Assembly: GCF_048323675.1 (NCBI RefSeq)
Contig: NZ_JBLWFK010000002.1
Span: 682,001 to 746,000, forward strand
Length of the DNA stretch: 64,000 bases
Direction: 5' to 3'
DNA from: Mangrovimicrobium sp048323675
GTDB lineage: Bacteria > Pseudomonadota > Gammaproteobacteria > Pseudomonadales > Halieaceae
In this document: one piece after another, positions 16,845-26,266 of the stretch
Layout: every line of letters starts with the position of its first letter
Position numbering within the stretch: the stretch's first letter is position 1
Position numbers and translations under genes: made by a program
Notes under the pieces: model-generated
Told to the model about the DNA's origin: nothing
Seen by the model: only the letters and a program-made list of their open reading frames with translations
The model's database searches: none

Positions 16845-17162
16845 GTGCTTCCGCCGGAGGCATTCGACCGGGAAGGATTCCTCCACGACCTGGACAGCTG
16901 GTCGCCGGAGGTCGCGCGGCAGATCGCCGCCGGCGAAGGCATTGAACTCGGCGATGAGCACTGGGAAGTTATCCACCTGCTTCGCGAGTATTATTCCAGC
17001 TTCGACAGCTCACCTGCGATGCGTCCTCTGGTAAAATACTGCGCATTGAAGCTCGGCCCCGACAAGGGCAGGAGCATCTACCTGCTGAAACTGTTCCCCG
17101 GCTCACCGGCCAAGCTCGGCAGCAAGATCGCCGGCCTGCCGAAACCCGACAATTGCCTGTAA
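16845..17162 (+). CDS. tusE: Sulfur relay protein TusE (DsrC family)
   Basis: DsrC-family carrier that accepts sulfur from TusBCD and works with MnmA on tRNA. The 105-residue protein has the family core HDLDSWSPEVARQIA and the C-terminal arm ending GLPKPDNCL, where penultimate Cys104 is the sulfur-carrying residue. The second, upstream cysteine used by dissimilatory DsrC proteins is absent, which supports the TusE role. The start is a GTG at 16845, 3 bases after the tusB stop; no in-frame ATG lies nearby. Confidence 0.94.
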   Translation: MLPPEAFDREGFLHDLDSWSPEVARQIAAGEGIELGDEHWEVIHLLREYYSSFDSSPAMRPLVKYCALKLGPDKGRSIYLLKLFPGSPAKLGSKIAGLPKPDNCL

Positions 17163-17167
17163 CCGCT

Positions 17168-18196
17168 GTGACCAGACCCCTGTCATTCCAGATACCCGCC
17201 ACTGAGCACCCCTTCGCGCCCTATGTCCGCATTCTCGGCAAGGGCAAGACCGGCAGCCGCTCGCTGAGCCGCGAGGAAGCCGCCAGCGCCTTCGCCATGA
17301 TCCTGCGCGGCGAAGTGGAAGCCCTGCAGCTCGGCGCCTTTCTCATGCTGCTGCGGGTCAAGGAGGAAACCGGGGAAGAACTGGCGGGCTTCGTCGACGC
17401 CTGCCGCAGCGAGATGCTGCAGCCGCCGGCCGGGCTCGCTGCGGATCTCGACTGGTCCAGCTACGCGGGCAAGAACCATCACCACCCCTGGTACCTGCTG
17501 TCGCTGCTGCTGTTGTCCGGGGCCGGATACCGGACCCTGGTGCACGGCAGTGACGGCCATACCGCCGGCCGGCTGTACACCGAACAGGCGATGCAGCAGC
17601 TCGGGCTGCCGGTTGCGGCAAACTGGCTGGAAGCGCAACAACAGCTGGACCGCGACAACCTCAGCTACCTGCCGCTGCGGGCCTTCTGCCAGCCGCTGCA
17701 CGAACTGGTGCAATTGCGCCCGCTGCTCGGCCTGCGCTCCCCGGTCAACACCCTCACCCGGATGCTCAACCCGCTGGGCGCCGCCGCCAGTATCCAGAGC
17801 ATATTCCACCCGGCCTATGGCAGCCTGCACCAGGACGCGGACCGCCTGCTCGACCAGCCCTGCTCACTGGTCTTCAAGGGCGAGAGCGGCGAAGTGGAGA
17901 TCAAGCCCCACGCGGACACCCGGCTGCAGCTGCTGCAGGCCGGCGAGTCGCGGGAAATCCTGCTGCCGCGCAGTATCCAGGGCCGGGTCGCGGATGTGGA
18001 ACAACTGTCCGTAGAGCCCCTGCGCGCGCTGTGGCGCGCTGAACAGGATGACGACTATGGCAGGGACGCGGTTATCGCCACCACCGCCAGCGCGCTCTAC
18101 TGCCTCGAGGCAGGCAGCTCAGGCAACACCATTGATCACTGCCTGGAGCGCGCCCGCGCACTCTGGGATTCCCGCGACCGCACACGACTCGACTGA
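17168..18196 (+). CDS. ybiB: YbiB-like protein, anthranilate phosphoribosyltransferase fold (TrpD2)
   Basis: Member of the TrpD2 group: fold of anthranilate phosphoribosyltransferase but, in E. coli YbiB, a nucleic-acid-binding dimer whose enzymatic role is not established. The 342-residue protein has the N-terminal helical segment with LRGEVEALQLGAFLMLLRVK and GSDGHTAGR, while the PRPP-binding loop of true TrpD is not preserved. I chose GTG 17168, six bases after the tusE stop; a TTG at 17153 inside tusE is the alternative. The stop overlaps the trmA ATG (TGATG). The tus-ybiB-trmA order suggests a tRNA-modification context, which is inference. Confidence 0.85.
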   Translation: MTRPLSFQIPATEHPFAPYVRILGKGKTGSRSLSREEAASAFAMILRGEVEALQLGAFLMLLRVKEETGEELAGFVDACRSEMLQPPAGLAADLDWSSYAGKNHHHPWYLLSLLLLSGAGYRTLVHGSDGHTAGRLYTEQAMQQLGLPVAANWLEAQQQLDRDNLSYLPLRAFCQPLHELVQLRPLLGLRSPVNTLTRMLNPLGAAASIQSIFHPAYGSLHQDADRLLDQPCSLVFKGESGEVEIKPHADTRLQLLQAGESREILLPRSIQGRVADVEQLSVEPLRALWRAEQDDDYGRDAVIATTASALYCLEAGSSGNTIDHCLERARALWDSRDRTRLD

Positions 18197-19305
18197 TGCC
18201 CCTTTCCAGAATACAACCAACGCAGTACGCAAGCCTGCTGCGCGACAAGGTCGCGGCCACCTGCGCCCTGCTGGCGCCCTTCGCCGCACCGGCACCGGAG
18301 GTCTTCCCCTCGCCGCCCACCGGCTTTCGCATGCGCGCGGAGTTCCGCATCTGGCACGAGGGCGGCGACCTCGACTATGTGATGTTCAATCCCGCGGACC
18401 CGAAGACACCGGTGCCAATAGCGGAATTTCCCATCGCCTGCGCCACCATCCAGCAGCTGATGCCGGCGCTGCGGGACCGGCTGCAGTCGAGCGACACGCT
18501 GCGTCGCAAACTGTTCCAGGTGGAGTTTCTCTCCACCCTGGCCGGCGATAGCCTGGTCACCCTGGTCTATCACCGCAAACTGGACAGCGCCTGGGAGAAC
18601 AGTGCCGAACAACTGCGCGCGGAACTGCAGTCGATCGCACCGCAGCTCTCGGTCATTGGCCGCAGCCGCAAGCAGAAACTGGTTCTCGGCCGGGACTGGG
18701 TCCTCGAGGAATTGCCCATCGCCGGGCGCGATTTCACTTACCGGCAGTACGAACAGGCATTCACCCAGCCCAATGCGCTTGTCAATATCGCGATGATCGG
18801 CTGGGCCTGTGAGCGGGCCGCGGGACTGGGGGGCGACCTGCTGGAACTCTACTGCGGCAACGGCAACTTTACCCTGCCCCTGTCGCGGCAATTCGATGCG
18901 GTAATCGCCACCGAACTGGCCAAGGTCTCGGTGCGCGCCGCGCAGCACAACATCGAAGCCAACGGCACGGACAACGTGCAGATGATCCGGCTGGCGGCGG
19001 AGGAAGTCACCCAGGCCATGAACGGGGTGCGGGAGTTCCGCCGGCTGGCCAACCTGCCCCGGCCACTGGGCGACTACGACCTGCGGACGATTTTCGTCGA
19101 CCCGCCCCGCGCCGGGCTGGACGAGCACACCGTGGCCATGGCCGCGGGTTTCGACAATATCATTTACATTTCCTGCAACCCGCACACGCTGGCCGACAAC
19201 CTGCAGCAGCTGGATAAAACCCACCGCATCGAAAAGTTCGCACTGTTCGACCAGTTCCCCTACACGGATCACATGGAATGCGGCGTGTTCCTGCGGCGCC
19301 GCTGA
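18196..19305 (+). CDS. trmA: tRNA (uracil-5-)-methyltransferase TrmA
   Basis: Makes 5-methyluridine at position 54 of the T loop in nearly all tRNAs, using S-adenosylmethionine. The 369-residue protein has the SAM site LELYCGNGNFTLPLS, the DPPRAGLD motif, the nucleophilic cysteine in YISCNPHTL and the C-terminal general base Glu in DHMECGVF. Length and the lack of an iron-sulfur Cys cluster distinguish it from RlmC/RlmD. It overlaps ybiB by one base. It ends one base before the convergent gene at 19307. Confidence 0.96.
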   Translation: MPLSRIQPTQYASLLRDKVAATCALLAPFAAPAPEVFPSPPTGFRMRAEFRIWHEGGDLDYVMFNPADPKTPVPIAEFPIACATIQQLMPALRDRLQSSDTLRRKLFQVEFLSTLAGDSLVTLVYHRKLDSAWENSAEQLRAELQSIAPQLSVIGRSRKQKLVLGRDWVLEELPIAGRDFTYRQYEQAFTQPNALVNIAMIGWACERAAGLGGDLLELYCGNGNFTLPLSRQFDAVIATELAKVSVRAAQHNIEANGTDNVQMIRLAAEEVTQAMNGVREFRRLANLPRPLGDYDLRTIFVDPPRAGLDEHTVAMAAGFDNIIYISCNPHTLADNLQQLDKTHRIEKFALFDQFPYTDHMECGVFLRRR

Positions 19306-19306
19306 C

Positions 19307-20206
19307 TCAGCAGCGAATCCCGAAAGCCAGCAGCCCCCTGCCCAGCACCTCGTCGAGCCGGTCTACATCGTCCTCGTCCACCTCCAGCGAACGCAGGTTC
19401 ATGCTGCTGTAGATATCCCGCTTGCGCAGGCGCTGGCGCATCTCCGCCGGGCCGGAGGCCTGTTCCCAGCAGTCGATATAGACGTTGCCGACAGGCAGGT
19501 AGAAATCCGCGTAGATCAGCTCCTCCACCGGCAGCGCCCGGTGACAGGCGTGGGCGAGCTGCGCCAGGTACAGCCAGTTGCAGACCAGCATCTGCAGCGG
19601 GGTCTTGAGGATGTGGCCATCCACACCTTCGCACTGGGCGGGCCTGGAGGCACTGGCGAACAGGTCGGGCGCCGAATCCCCCTCGGCGGCTTCCGCTGCG
19701 GGAAACTGGTCCGACTGGCGACTGAGTTCCCGGTGCACCACCGGGTTGTCGACTATCTCGTGGGGCCAGGTCACATAGAAGGCGCCGGTGGCCTCGCTCT
19801 CCGACTGCTGCCCGCCCATGGTCTTGCCCAGCGGGGTGAGCTCCCAACCGATGATGGTGTGCTGCTGCAGGCCGATTTCCGCCAGCGCCCGGTTGATCTG
19901 CCGGGTGTGTAGCCGCGGGTAGTAACGGCGCATGGCCGCGGCAGTGATGCGCTGGTTGGATTCCAGTGCGGCCAGCAGGGGGTGATGGCCGAGGTTGGCG
20001 GGCCAGACGATGTACCGGCCAAAGCGTTTGCTCTGCTGGTAACTGCCGCCCTCGAACTCCCCCTTCGGCAGCAGCACCCAGGTATCCCCCCGGCGCTGAA
20101 TCCAGCCGTAGTCGCGCAGGGTGGCGAACAGTTGCTGGACCGGAATCTCCAGCTTGCGCGCCAGCGCGGTAGTCGAGAGTTTGCCCTCGCCGTCCTCGTC
20201 GCTCAT
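19307..20206 (-). CDS. Conserved hypothetical protein: winged-helix-like N-terminus, PD-(D/E)xK nuclease-like tail
   Basis: I do not recognise a named family. Of 299 residues, about 1-60 and 75-130 look like two winged-helix units (STTALARKLEIPVQQLFATL; QRITAAAMRRYYPRL). The C-terminal 100 residues contain YADFYLPVGNVYIDCWE followed by RLRKRDIY, which resembles the D-x-YLP / V-Y-I-(E/D)-x-W / K core of some PD-(D/E)xK nucleases. A middle stretch (about 155-185) is low-complexity. It starts 3 bases after the stop of the upstream dUTPase gene, so the two are very probably one operon. A DNA-related function is inferred from both parts but unproven. Confidence 0.6.
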   Translation of the reverse strand: MSDEDGEGKLSTTALARKLEIPVQQLFATLRDYGWIQRRGDTWVLLPKGEFEGGSYQQSKRFGRYIVWPANLGHHPLLAALESNQRITAAAMRRYYPRLHTRQINRALAEIGLQQHTIIGWELTPLGKTMGGQQSESEATGAFYVTWPHEIVDNPVVHRELSRQSDQFPAAEAAEGDSAPDLFASASRPAQCEGVDGHILKTPLQMLVCNWLYLAQLAHACHRALPVEELIYADFYLPVGNVYIDCWEQASGPAEMRQRLRKRDIYSSMNLRSLEVDEDDVDRLDEVLGRGLLAFGIRC

Positions 20207-20209
20207 GGC

Positions 20210-20836
20210 TTACCCGGAGACGTGCTCGCGGTAGCGGATTTCCAGCGAACTGTAGACCTGCTCGGCAAAATCCGGGGTGCTGGCGTCGAGTTCAGCCTGC
20301 ACTTCCACCAGGTGTTCGTTGTCCTCGCGGCCGCCCCAGTTCTTGATGTAGGTGCCCTCCTTGTAGCCGTGGTCCTGGCGGAAGAAATTGAGCACGTTCT
20401 TGCCGACGTAGGCACGGTACAGGTCGTCGAAATCGAGCTCCGCCGCGTACATCAGGTCGCGAAACAGGACCGGCGAAAACGAGTGGGTCTGCAGGCAATC
20501 CAGCGCCAGCGCCTCGGTGGCCTCGCGCACGCCGAGTCCGGAGAACTCATGGCCGCTGAGCGCGCGGTCGATATCATCGGCGATGTCCTCGATGCTCTTG
20601 CCGTCGCGGAACAGCGCGGAGAGGCCGAAATGCCAGATATCGATCACTTCCAGCCGCACCTGCTCCAGGTCGGGTTCCTGTTTCTTCCACCACTTGAAGC
20701 CGTAGTGGTCGATCAGTTCACCACACTCGATCCAGGCCGCCCGGTACCACTCGAAATTCTGGCTGACCCATTCAGGGTGCACTCGCGTATTCATGCGATC
20801 CTGCATGGTAAGCATGTTGATCAGGGCCTGTTTCAA
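20210..20836 (-). CDS. All-alpha (dimeric) dUTPase family protein
   Basis: Resembles the dimeric, MazG-related dUTP diphosphatases that cleave dUTP to dUMP and keep uracil out of DNA. Metal-site pattern is visible: the pair of glutamates in IECGELIDHYGFKWWKK and the E-x2-D of RLEVIDIWHFGLS; FKWWK is a hallmark of this family. I place the start at TTG 20836, giving 208 residues, because GAGGAA lies just upstream and the N-terminal LINMLTMQDRMN helix is retained; ATG 20816 is the alternative. A further 5' extension to 20932 is arginine-rich and unlikely. Probably co-transcribed with the nuclease-like gene at 19307. Confidence 0.8.
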   Translation of the reverse strand: MKQALINMLTMQDRMNTRVHPEWVSQNFEWYRAAWIECGELIDHYGFKWWKKQEPDLEQVRLEVIDIWHFGLSALFRDGKSIEDIADDIDRALSGHEFSGLGVREATEALALDCLQTHSFSPVLFRDLMYAAELDFDDLYRAYVGKNVLNFFRQDHGYKEGTYIKNWGGREDNEHLVEVQAELDASTPDFAEQVYSSLEIRYREHVSG

Positions 20837-21051
20837 TGTATTCCTCGCTGATAGATAGACCTGTGACAGTCTGCAGAGCATAGCAGCGCAGGCCGGGGGG
20901 AAGGAAGCTCGCCGCGGCCGTAGCGCCCGCATCCAGAGCGGATAGAATGAGGTGGCGCGGTGATCACCGGAGACGGAACCGCGCTACAATGTCGGCGAAT
21001 AATACCGGACCGGGCGGACGCATCCAGCCTGGCGGGCACAGGGGCGCAAGC

Positions 21052-22005
21052 ATGATACGACTGTTCAACATCCGCAACGGGCTGATTCGCGAGTTTGACT
21101 ACCCCGAAGGCCAGATTGCCATGCACCTCCGGGAGGCGGACTGGATCGACGCCCACGAGCCCGACGAGGAAGAGCGTGCCCTGTTGCAACAGATGCTGGC
21201 CACCGACCTGCCGGAGTCCGACGAGGTCGAGGAAATCGAAACCTCCGCCCGCTGCTTCGTCGACCAGGCCGGTATCCACATCCACTCCCTGTTCCTGGCC
21301 TACTCCGAGGGCCGCCACAACCCGGTCTCGGTGGCCTGCATCCTGCAGAAGCAGCGCCTGATCACCATCCGCGAGGGCGACCTGGCGGACTTCCGCCTGC
21401 TGCGCATGCGCGCCCGCCGCGGCCAGGTGGAAGCCCAATCACCGCAGGACCTGCTGGTTACCGTGATGGAACAGAAGGTGGAAAACCACGCGGACTCGCT
21501 GGAGGACCTGCACCGGCAACTGGAGAACGTCAGCTACCTGGTGCTCGAGGACGAAACCGCGGAACTGGAGGATGCCATCAGCAAGCTGGCGCGCCTGGAG
21601 GACAGCAACGGTAAAATCCGCCTGTGCCTGATGGATACCCAGCGCGATATCTCCTTCCTGCTGCGCCACCTGCGCGCGCAGCCCGAGCAGCAGGAAACCC
21701 TGCGCGAGATCATGCGCGACGTGGAAACCCTGATGTCGCACACCACCTTCCTGTTCGACAAGATCAACTTCCTGATGGATTCCACCCAGGGCTTTATCAA
21801 TATCGAGCAGAACCAGATCATCAAGATTTTCTCCATCGCCGCGGTGGTGTTCCTGCCGCCGACCCTGGTGGCGAGCATCTACGGCATGAACTTCACCTAC
21901 ATGCCGGAACTGCAATGGCTGCTCGGCTACCCGGGGGCGATTGGCCTGATGGTGCTCTCGGGCATGGCGCCCTACTGGTACTTCAAACGCAAAGGCTGGT
22001 TGTAG
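21052..22005 (+). CDS. corA: Magnesium/cobalt transporter CorA
   Basis: CorA forms a pentameric inner-membrane channel for Mg2+ and Co2+. The 317-residue protein equals E. coli CorA in length: a cytoplasmic alpha/beta domain with a long stalk helix, then two C-terminal membrane helices, the first ending in the selectivity motif YGMNFTYMPEL, the second followed by KRKGWL. The ATG at 21052 is preferred to upstream in-frame starts because family sequence (MIRLFNIRNG) starts there and GGGGCG precedes it. It stands alone, with 190-200-base gaps on either side. Confidence 0.95.
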   Translation: MIRLFNIRNGLIREFDYPEGQIAMHLREADWIDAHEPDEEERALLQQMLATDLPESDEVEEIETSARCFVDQAGIHIHSLFLAYSEGRHNPVSVACILQKQRLITIREGDLADFRLLRMRARRGQVEAQSPQDLLVTVMEQKVENHADSLEDLHRQLENVSYLVLEDETAELEDAISKLARLEDSNGKIRLCLMDTQRDISFLLRHLRAQPEQQETLREIMRDVETLMSHTTFLFDKINFLMDSTQGFINIEQNQIIKIFSIAAVVFLPPTLVASIYGMNFTYMPELQWLLGYPGAIGLMVLSGMAPYWYFKRKGWL

Positions 22006-22202
22006 CGCTGCGGGATGCCTCGCATTCATTACCGGCGCACGCGGGACTGTCGCCAGCGGACGCGACGTGACACGGACTTGCGCACTTGCCTTTCAAGCAC
22101 CCCCCGATTGTGGGAACATGCAGTACATGAGTCCGGCCCCGGCAACAGGCGCGGTCATCACCTGGTATCGAAGGACACACTGAATGGGTAGCCGGCTTCC
22201 CG

Positions 22203-23228
22203 GTGCGTGATTATTTCCTCCGCAGATTGCTGCTGATACCCCCGACCCTGCTCGGGGTAACCCTGATCGTCTTCGCCATCACCCGGCTGGTGCCCGGCGG
22301 ACCGCTGGAACGCGCCCTGATGGAAGCCCAGCAGGTGAACGCCCAGTCGGGCATGAGTGCAAGCCAGGACGCCGGCCAGGGCATGGCCCTGTCCGCAGAG
22401 CAACTGAACCAGCTCAAGGCCTACTACGGTCTCGACAAACCGATGCTGCAAAGCTACGTCCAGTGGCTGTGGAAGGTGGTCCGGGGCGACCTCGGCACAT
22501 CCTACCGTTACAACGAACCGGTCTGGGATGTCATCCGCGAGCGTTTTCCGGTATCCCTGTTCTATGGGCTTACCACGCTCATCATTACCTACGCAGTGTG
22601 CATACCCCTCGGCGTCCTCAAGGCCATCAGGCACCGGACGCTGGTCGACAACGTCACCTCCATACTGATCTTCATCGGCTATGCGATTCCGGGTTACGCG
22701 CTGGGCTCGCTGTTATTGCTGTATTTCTCGGTGCGGCTGGACTGGTTTCCCATGGGCGGCTTTGTCTCGATGCAGTACGTCGAAAAAGACAGCATTGGCA
22801 AACTCGCCGACCTGGTCAGCCATTCCGTGCTGCCACTGACCTGCTACCTGGTCGGCAGTTTCGCGCTGGTCACCCTGTTGCTGAAGAATCACCTCATGGA
22901 CAACCTCGCCGCGGATTATATTCGCACCGCGGTGGCCAAGGGCGTGTCCTTCCGTCAGTCGGTCACCCGCCACGCCCTGCGCAATTCGCTGATCCCCATC
23001 GCCACGACCTTTGGCCAGAACATCGTCCTGCTGGTGTCCGGCTCTTTCCTGATCGAGTCCATCTTCGATATCGACGGATTTGGCCTGCTCGGCCTCACCT
23101 CGATCATGGATCGCGATTACCCGGTGGTCATGGGTGTATTCCTGCTGGCCAGCCTGTTGCTGCTGATCGGCAATATCATCTCCGATGCACTGGTCGCACT
23201 GGTCGACCCCAGGATTCGCTTCCACTGA
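22203..23228 (+). CDS. Peptide ABC transporter permease, YejB/OppB type
   Basis: Inner-membrane subunit of an oligopeptide importer. The 341-residue protein has the N-terminal RDYFLRRLLLIPPTLLGVTL helix, a periplasmic loop, and the BPD_transp_1 core with the ATPase-contact EAA loop (about residues 245-265). It resembles YejB, the microcin C/oligopeptide permease, more than DppB because of its longer first loop. It starts with GTG and overlaps the next permease gene by one base (TGATG). First gene of a five-gene importer operon. Confidence 0.9.
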   Translation: MRDYFLRRLLLIPPTLLGVTLIVFAITRLVPGGPLERALMEAQQVNAQSGMSASQDAGQGMALSAEQLNQLKAYYGLDKPMLQSYVQWLWKVVRGDLGTSYRYNEPVWDVIRERFPVSLFYGLTTLIITYAVCIPLGVLKAIRHRTLVDNVTSILIFIGYAIPGYALGSLLLLYFSVRLDWFPMGGFVSMQYVEKDSIGKLADLVSHSVLPLTCYLVGSFALVTLLLKNHLMDNLAADYIRTAVAKGVSFRQSVTRHALRNSLIPIATTFGQNIVLLVSGSFLIESIFDIDGFGLLGLTSIMDRDYPVVMGVFLLASLLLLIGNIISDALVALVDPRIRFH

Positions 23229-24298
23229 TGCTGCGCTTCAATCCCCAGACCCTCAAGAAATTGCGGCGCTTCCGGGAGATCAGGCGCGGTTACTACAGTT
23301 TCCTGATACTGGCGGGATTGCTGCTGGTCAGCCTGCTCGGTGAGCTGCTGGTCAATAACCGCGCGGTCGTCGTCAGTTACCAGGGCGAGCTGTACTTTCC
23401 CACCTATGGCGCCTTTCACCCGGGCAGCGACTTCGGCTTCGATTACAGCTACGAAACCAGTTACCGGGAACTGCAGCGGGTACTGGCGGCGGACGACGAT
23501 CCGGACAGCTGGGTGATAATGCCCCCGGTGCCCTACAGCCCCTATGAAAACCACACCCGGTCCGGCGCCTTCAAACCGGAACCGCCGAGCGCGGCCAGCA
23601 AACACTACCTGGGTACCGACACCACCAGCCGCGACATTCTGGCCAGGCTGTTTTACGGCACCCGCATCGCGCTGTTTTTCGCCATCGCCTTCCTGGTATC
23701 GGTGTACGTGATCGGCATCAGTATCGGTTGCGCGATGGGCTATTTCGGCGGGGTTTTCGACCTCCTGTTCCAGCGGATCATTGAGATCTGGTCGAACGTG
23801 CCCTTCCTCTACATCGTCATCATCGTGTTTTCGGTGACGCCCGCGACCTTCTCGATCCCCCTCAGGATCGCGATCCTGCTGACGGTGCTGGTGCTGTTCA
23901 GCTGGACCGGCATGACCTATTACATGCGCACAGAAACCTACAAGGAAAAGTCCCGGGACTATATCGCCGCGGCGCGCACCATTGGCGCCTCCAATACGCG
24001 GATTATTTTCCGCCATGTGCTGCCCAACGTGCTCGCGACGCTGGTGACCTTCATGCCCTTCACCATAGTCTCGGCGATCACCTCGATCACCGCGCTCGAC
24101 TTCCTCGGTTTCGGCCTGCCGCCACCCACGCCCAGCCTGGGCGAACTGCTGAAACAGGGGACGGCGTCGCTGCGCACAGCCCCCTGGATCGTGACCTCGG
24201 CATTTGTCACGCTGGTGGGGCTGCTGACCCTCGTCACGTTTATCGGCGAGGCAATCCGCGAATCTTTCGATCCAAAAAAATTCACCATGTACCGATAG
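23228..24298 (+). CDS. Peptide ABC transporter permease, YejE/OppC type
   Basis: Second inner-membrane subunit, 356 residues. An N-terminal helix (about 22-45) is followed by a long periplasmic segment (about 46-135), a feature of YejE, then five core helices with HYLGTDTTSRDILARLFYGTR at the domain start and the EAA loop near YIAAARTIGASNTRII. The ATG at 23228 overlaps the upstream permease stop; the frame extends further upstream within the previous gene, but that part is unrelated. The binding-protein gene follows after 14 bases. Confidence 0.92.
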   Translation: MLRFNPQTLKKLRRFREIRRGYYSFLILAGLLLVSLLGELLVNNRAVVVSYQGELYFPTYGAFHPGSDFGFDYSYETSYRELQRVLAADDDPDSWVIMPPVPYSPYENHTRSGAFKPEPPSAASKHYLGTDTTSRDILARLFYGTRIALFFAIAFLVSVYVIGISIGCAMGYFGGVFDLLFQRIIEIWSNVPFLYIVIIVFSVTPATFSIPLRIAILLTVLVLFSWTGMTYYMRTETYKEKSRDYIAAARTIGASNTRIIFRHVLPNVLATLVTFMPFTIVSAITSITALDFLGFGLPPPTPSLGELLKQGTASLRTAPWIVTSAFVTLVGLLTLVTFIGEAIRESFDPKKFTMYR

Positions 24299-24312
24299 CA
24301 ATGGGGAAAACG

Positions 24313-26259
24313 ATGAAATTACGCTTGATCTCGGGGCTCACACTGTTACTGATAACGGCACTGAGCGGCTGCGGCGGATCGGAGGACAAGGCGCCAGCCG
24401 AGGTCGCGAAGGACAATACCGCCGAAGTGGAAGCCTACTACGCGGAGCACCCGGACTTTTTCTCCTTCAAGACGCCGGCTGACCTGCCCGCGGACCTGCA
24501 CTGGGAAAACGGCATGGACCTGCCGGACATCGGCTCACCCGAGGCAAAAAAGGGCGGCACCCAGTACATGGCCCTGCAGGACTTCCCGCGTACACTGCGC
24601 CTGGTGGGGCCCGATGCCAACGGCAGTTTCCGCACGTATATCCTGGACTACAACCACGTCAACCCCGCCCACCGCCATCCTGACAAGTTTACCTTTTACC
24701 CCGGCACCGCCGAGTCCTGGGCGGTCGATATGGAAAACAGGACCGTCTACGTTAAGCTCAATCCCAAAGCGCGCTGGTCGGACGGGGAGCCGCTGACCTC
24801 CGATGATTTCCTGTTCATGTTCTTCATGTTCCAGTCGAGTTACATCGTCGCGCCCTGGATGAACAACTGGTACAGCACCCAGTACACCAATATCACCCGC
24901 TACGACGAACACACCTACTCCATCACTGCGGTCGAGGCGAAGCCGGACCTGGATTTCATGGTCCTCAACCTCCCCGGAATGCCACAGCACTTTTTTCGCG
25001 AACTGGGCGAGGACTATGTTGATCGCTACCAGTGGCGCAATGTCCCGAGTACCGGCCCCTTTGTTATTCGCGATGAAGACATCCAGAAGGGGCGCTCGAT
25101 CGCCCTGACCCGGATCAAGGACTGGTGGGCCAGGGACCTGAAGTACTGGCGCAACCGCTACAATCCGGACCGCATCCAGCTTTCGGTCATCCGCGAAACG
25201 CCCAAGGTCTTCGAGGCCTTCAAGCGCGGCGACATCGACGTGTTTGGCCTGGGGCTGGCGGAATACTGGTACGAGAAACTGCCCGACAGCGACCCCGATG
25301 TACAGCAGGGCTATATCCACAAATCGGTGTTCTACAACGACCGGCCGCGCGCCACCTGGGGCCTGTGGATCAACTCCTCCAAGCCGCTGCTGGACAATCG
25401 CGACATCCGCGTGGGCATCCAGCACGCGTCCAACTGGGGCCTGGTGATCGAGAAATTTTTCCGCGGCGACTATACACGGCTCAACACCGCGTCGGACGGT
25501 TTCGGCGAATTCAGCCATCCGACCCTGAAAGCCCGGGATTTTGATATCGATGCAGCCCTGGCCGCCTTCGCCCGCGCGGGCTTCACCCAGCGCGGGCCCG
25601 ATGGCATCCTGGTCAACGACCAGGGCCAGCGCCTGTCATTTACCCTGACCACCGGTTACGAGGGCCAGAAGGACATCCTCACCATCCTCAAGGAAGAAGC
25701 CGCCAAGGCCGGGCTGGAATTCCGTCTCGAGGTTCTGGACTCAACGGCTGCCTTCAAGCTCGCCCGGGAGAAAAAGCACGATATCCAGTTCACGGCTTTC
25801 AGCACCTTCCTGGAGATGTACCCGCGCTACTGGGGGACCATGCACTCGGATACGGCCTATGACGATGCCTTCCTCGACGATGGCAGTGTCAATCCACAGC
25901 GCAAGGTCAAGACCCAGACCAATAACCTGGAAGAGTTTGCCGACCCGGAAATGGACCGCCTGATCGACGCCTACCGGAAGTCCAGCGACAAGGACGAGAT
26001 GATTGAGCTGGCCCACCGCATGGACGAGTTGCATCACGACTATGCCGCCTGGGTGCCCGGCTACTACGATCCGTTCTATCGCATCGGGCACTGGCGCTGG
26101 GTGCGTTTCCCGGAGTTCTTCAATCACAAGCACTCGGAAAATTACCTCGAGTACTGGGTGCACTGGATCGATACGGACCTGAAGCAGCAGACACTGGATG
26201 CCAGAAAGACAGGAGAGGCCTTCGAGCCGGAAATTACCGTTTACGAACAGTTCAGGTAA
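24313..26259 (+). CDS. Extracellular peptide-binding lipoprotein (SBP family 5, YejA-like)
   Basis: Periplasmic binding component of the importer, 648 residues. The signal sequence ends in lipobox LSGC near residue 19-22, so it is a lipoprotein. SBP_bac_5 features include the segment RWSDGEPLTSDDFLFMF and several tyrosine/tryptophan-rich loops common to YejA, which binds peptides including microcin C-like molecules. ATG 24313 is preferred to ATG 24301 because GGGGA sits at the right distance only for the former. A binding protein between permeases and ATPases differs from the E. coli yejABEF order. Confidence 0.9.
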   Translation: MKLRLISGLTLLLITALSGCGGSEDKAPAEVAKDNTAEVEAYYAEHPDFFSFKTPADLPADLHWENGMDLPDIGSPEAKKGGTQYMALQDFPRTLRLVGPDANGSFRTYILDYNHVNPAHRHPDKFTFYPGTAESWAVDMENRTVYVKLNPKARWSDGEPLTSDDFLFMFFMFQSSYIVAPWMNNWYSTQYTNITRYDEHTYSITAVEAKPDLDFMVLNLPGMPQHFFRELGEDYVDRYQWRNVPSTGPFVIRDEDIQKGRSIALTRIKDWWARDLKYWRNRYNPDRIQLSVIRETPKVFEAFKRGDIDVFGLGLAEYWYEKLPDSDPDVQQGYIHKSVFYNDRPRATWGLWINSSKPLLDNRDIRVGIQHASNWGLVIEKFFRGDYTRLNTASDGFGEFSHPTLKARDFDIDAALAAFARAGFTQRGPDGILVNDQGQRLSFTLTTGYEGQKDILTILKEEAAKAGLEFRLEVLDSTAAFKLAREKKHDIQFTAFSTFLEMYPRYWGTMHSDTAYDDAFLDDGSVNPQRKVKTQTNNLEEFADPEMDRLIDAYRKSSDKDEMIELAHRMDELHHDYAAWVPGYYDPFYRIGHWRWVRFPEFFNHKHSENYLEYWVHWIDTDLKQQTLDARKTGEAFEPEITVYEQFR

Positions 26260-26266
26260 TTCGCCC

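Noticed and set aside
22126..22209. Two tiny plus-strand frames just upstream of the first permease gene
   Set aside because: Only 18 and 8 codons; no sign of a leader peptide with regulatory codons or an attenuator.
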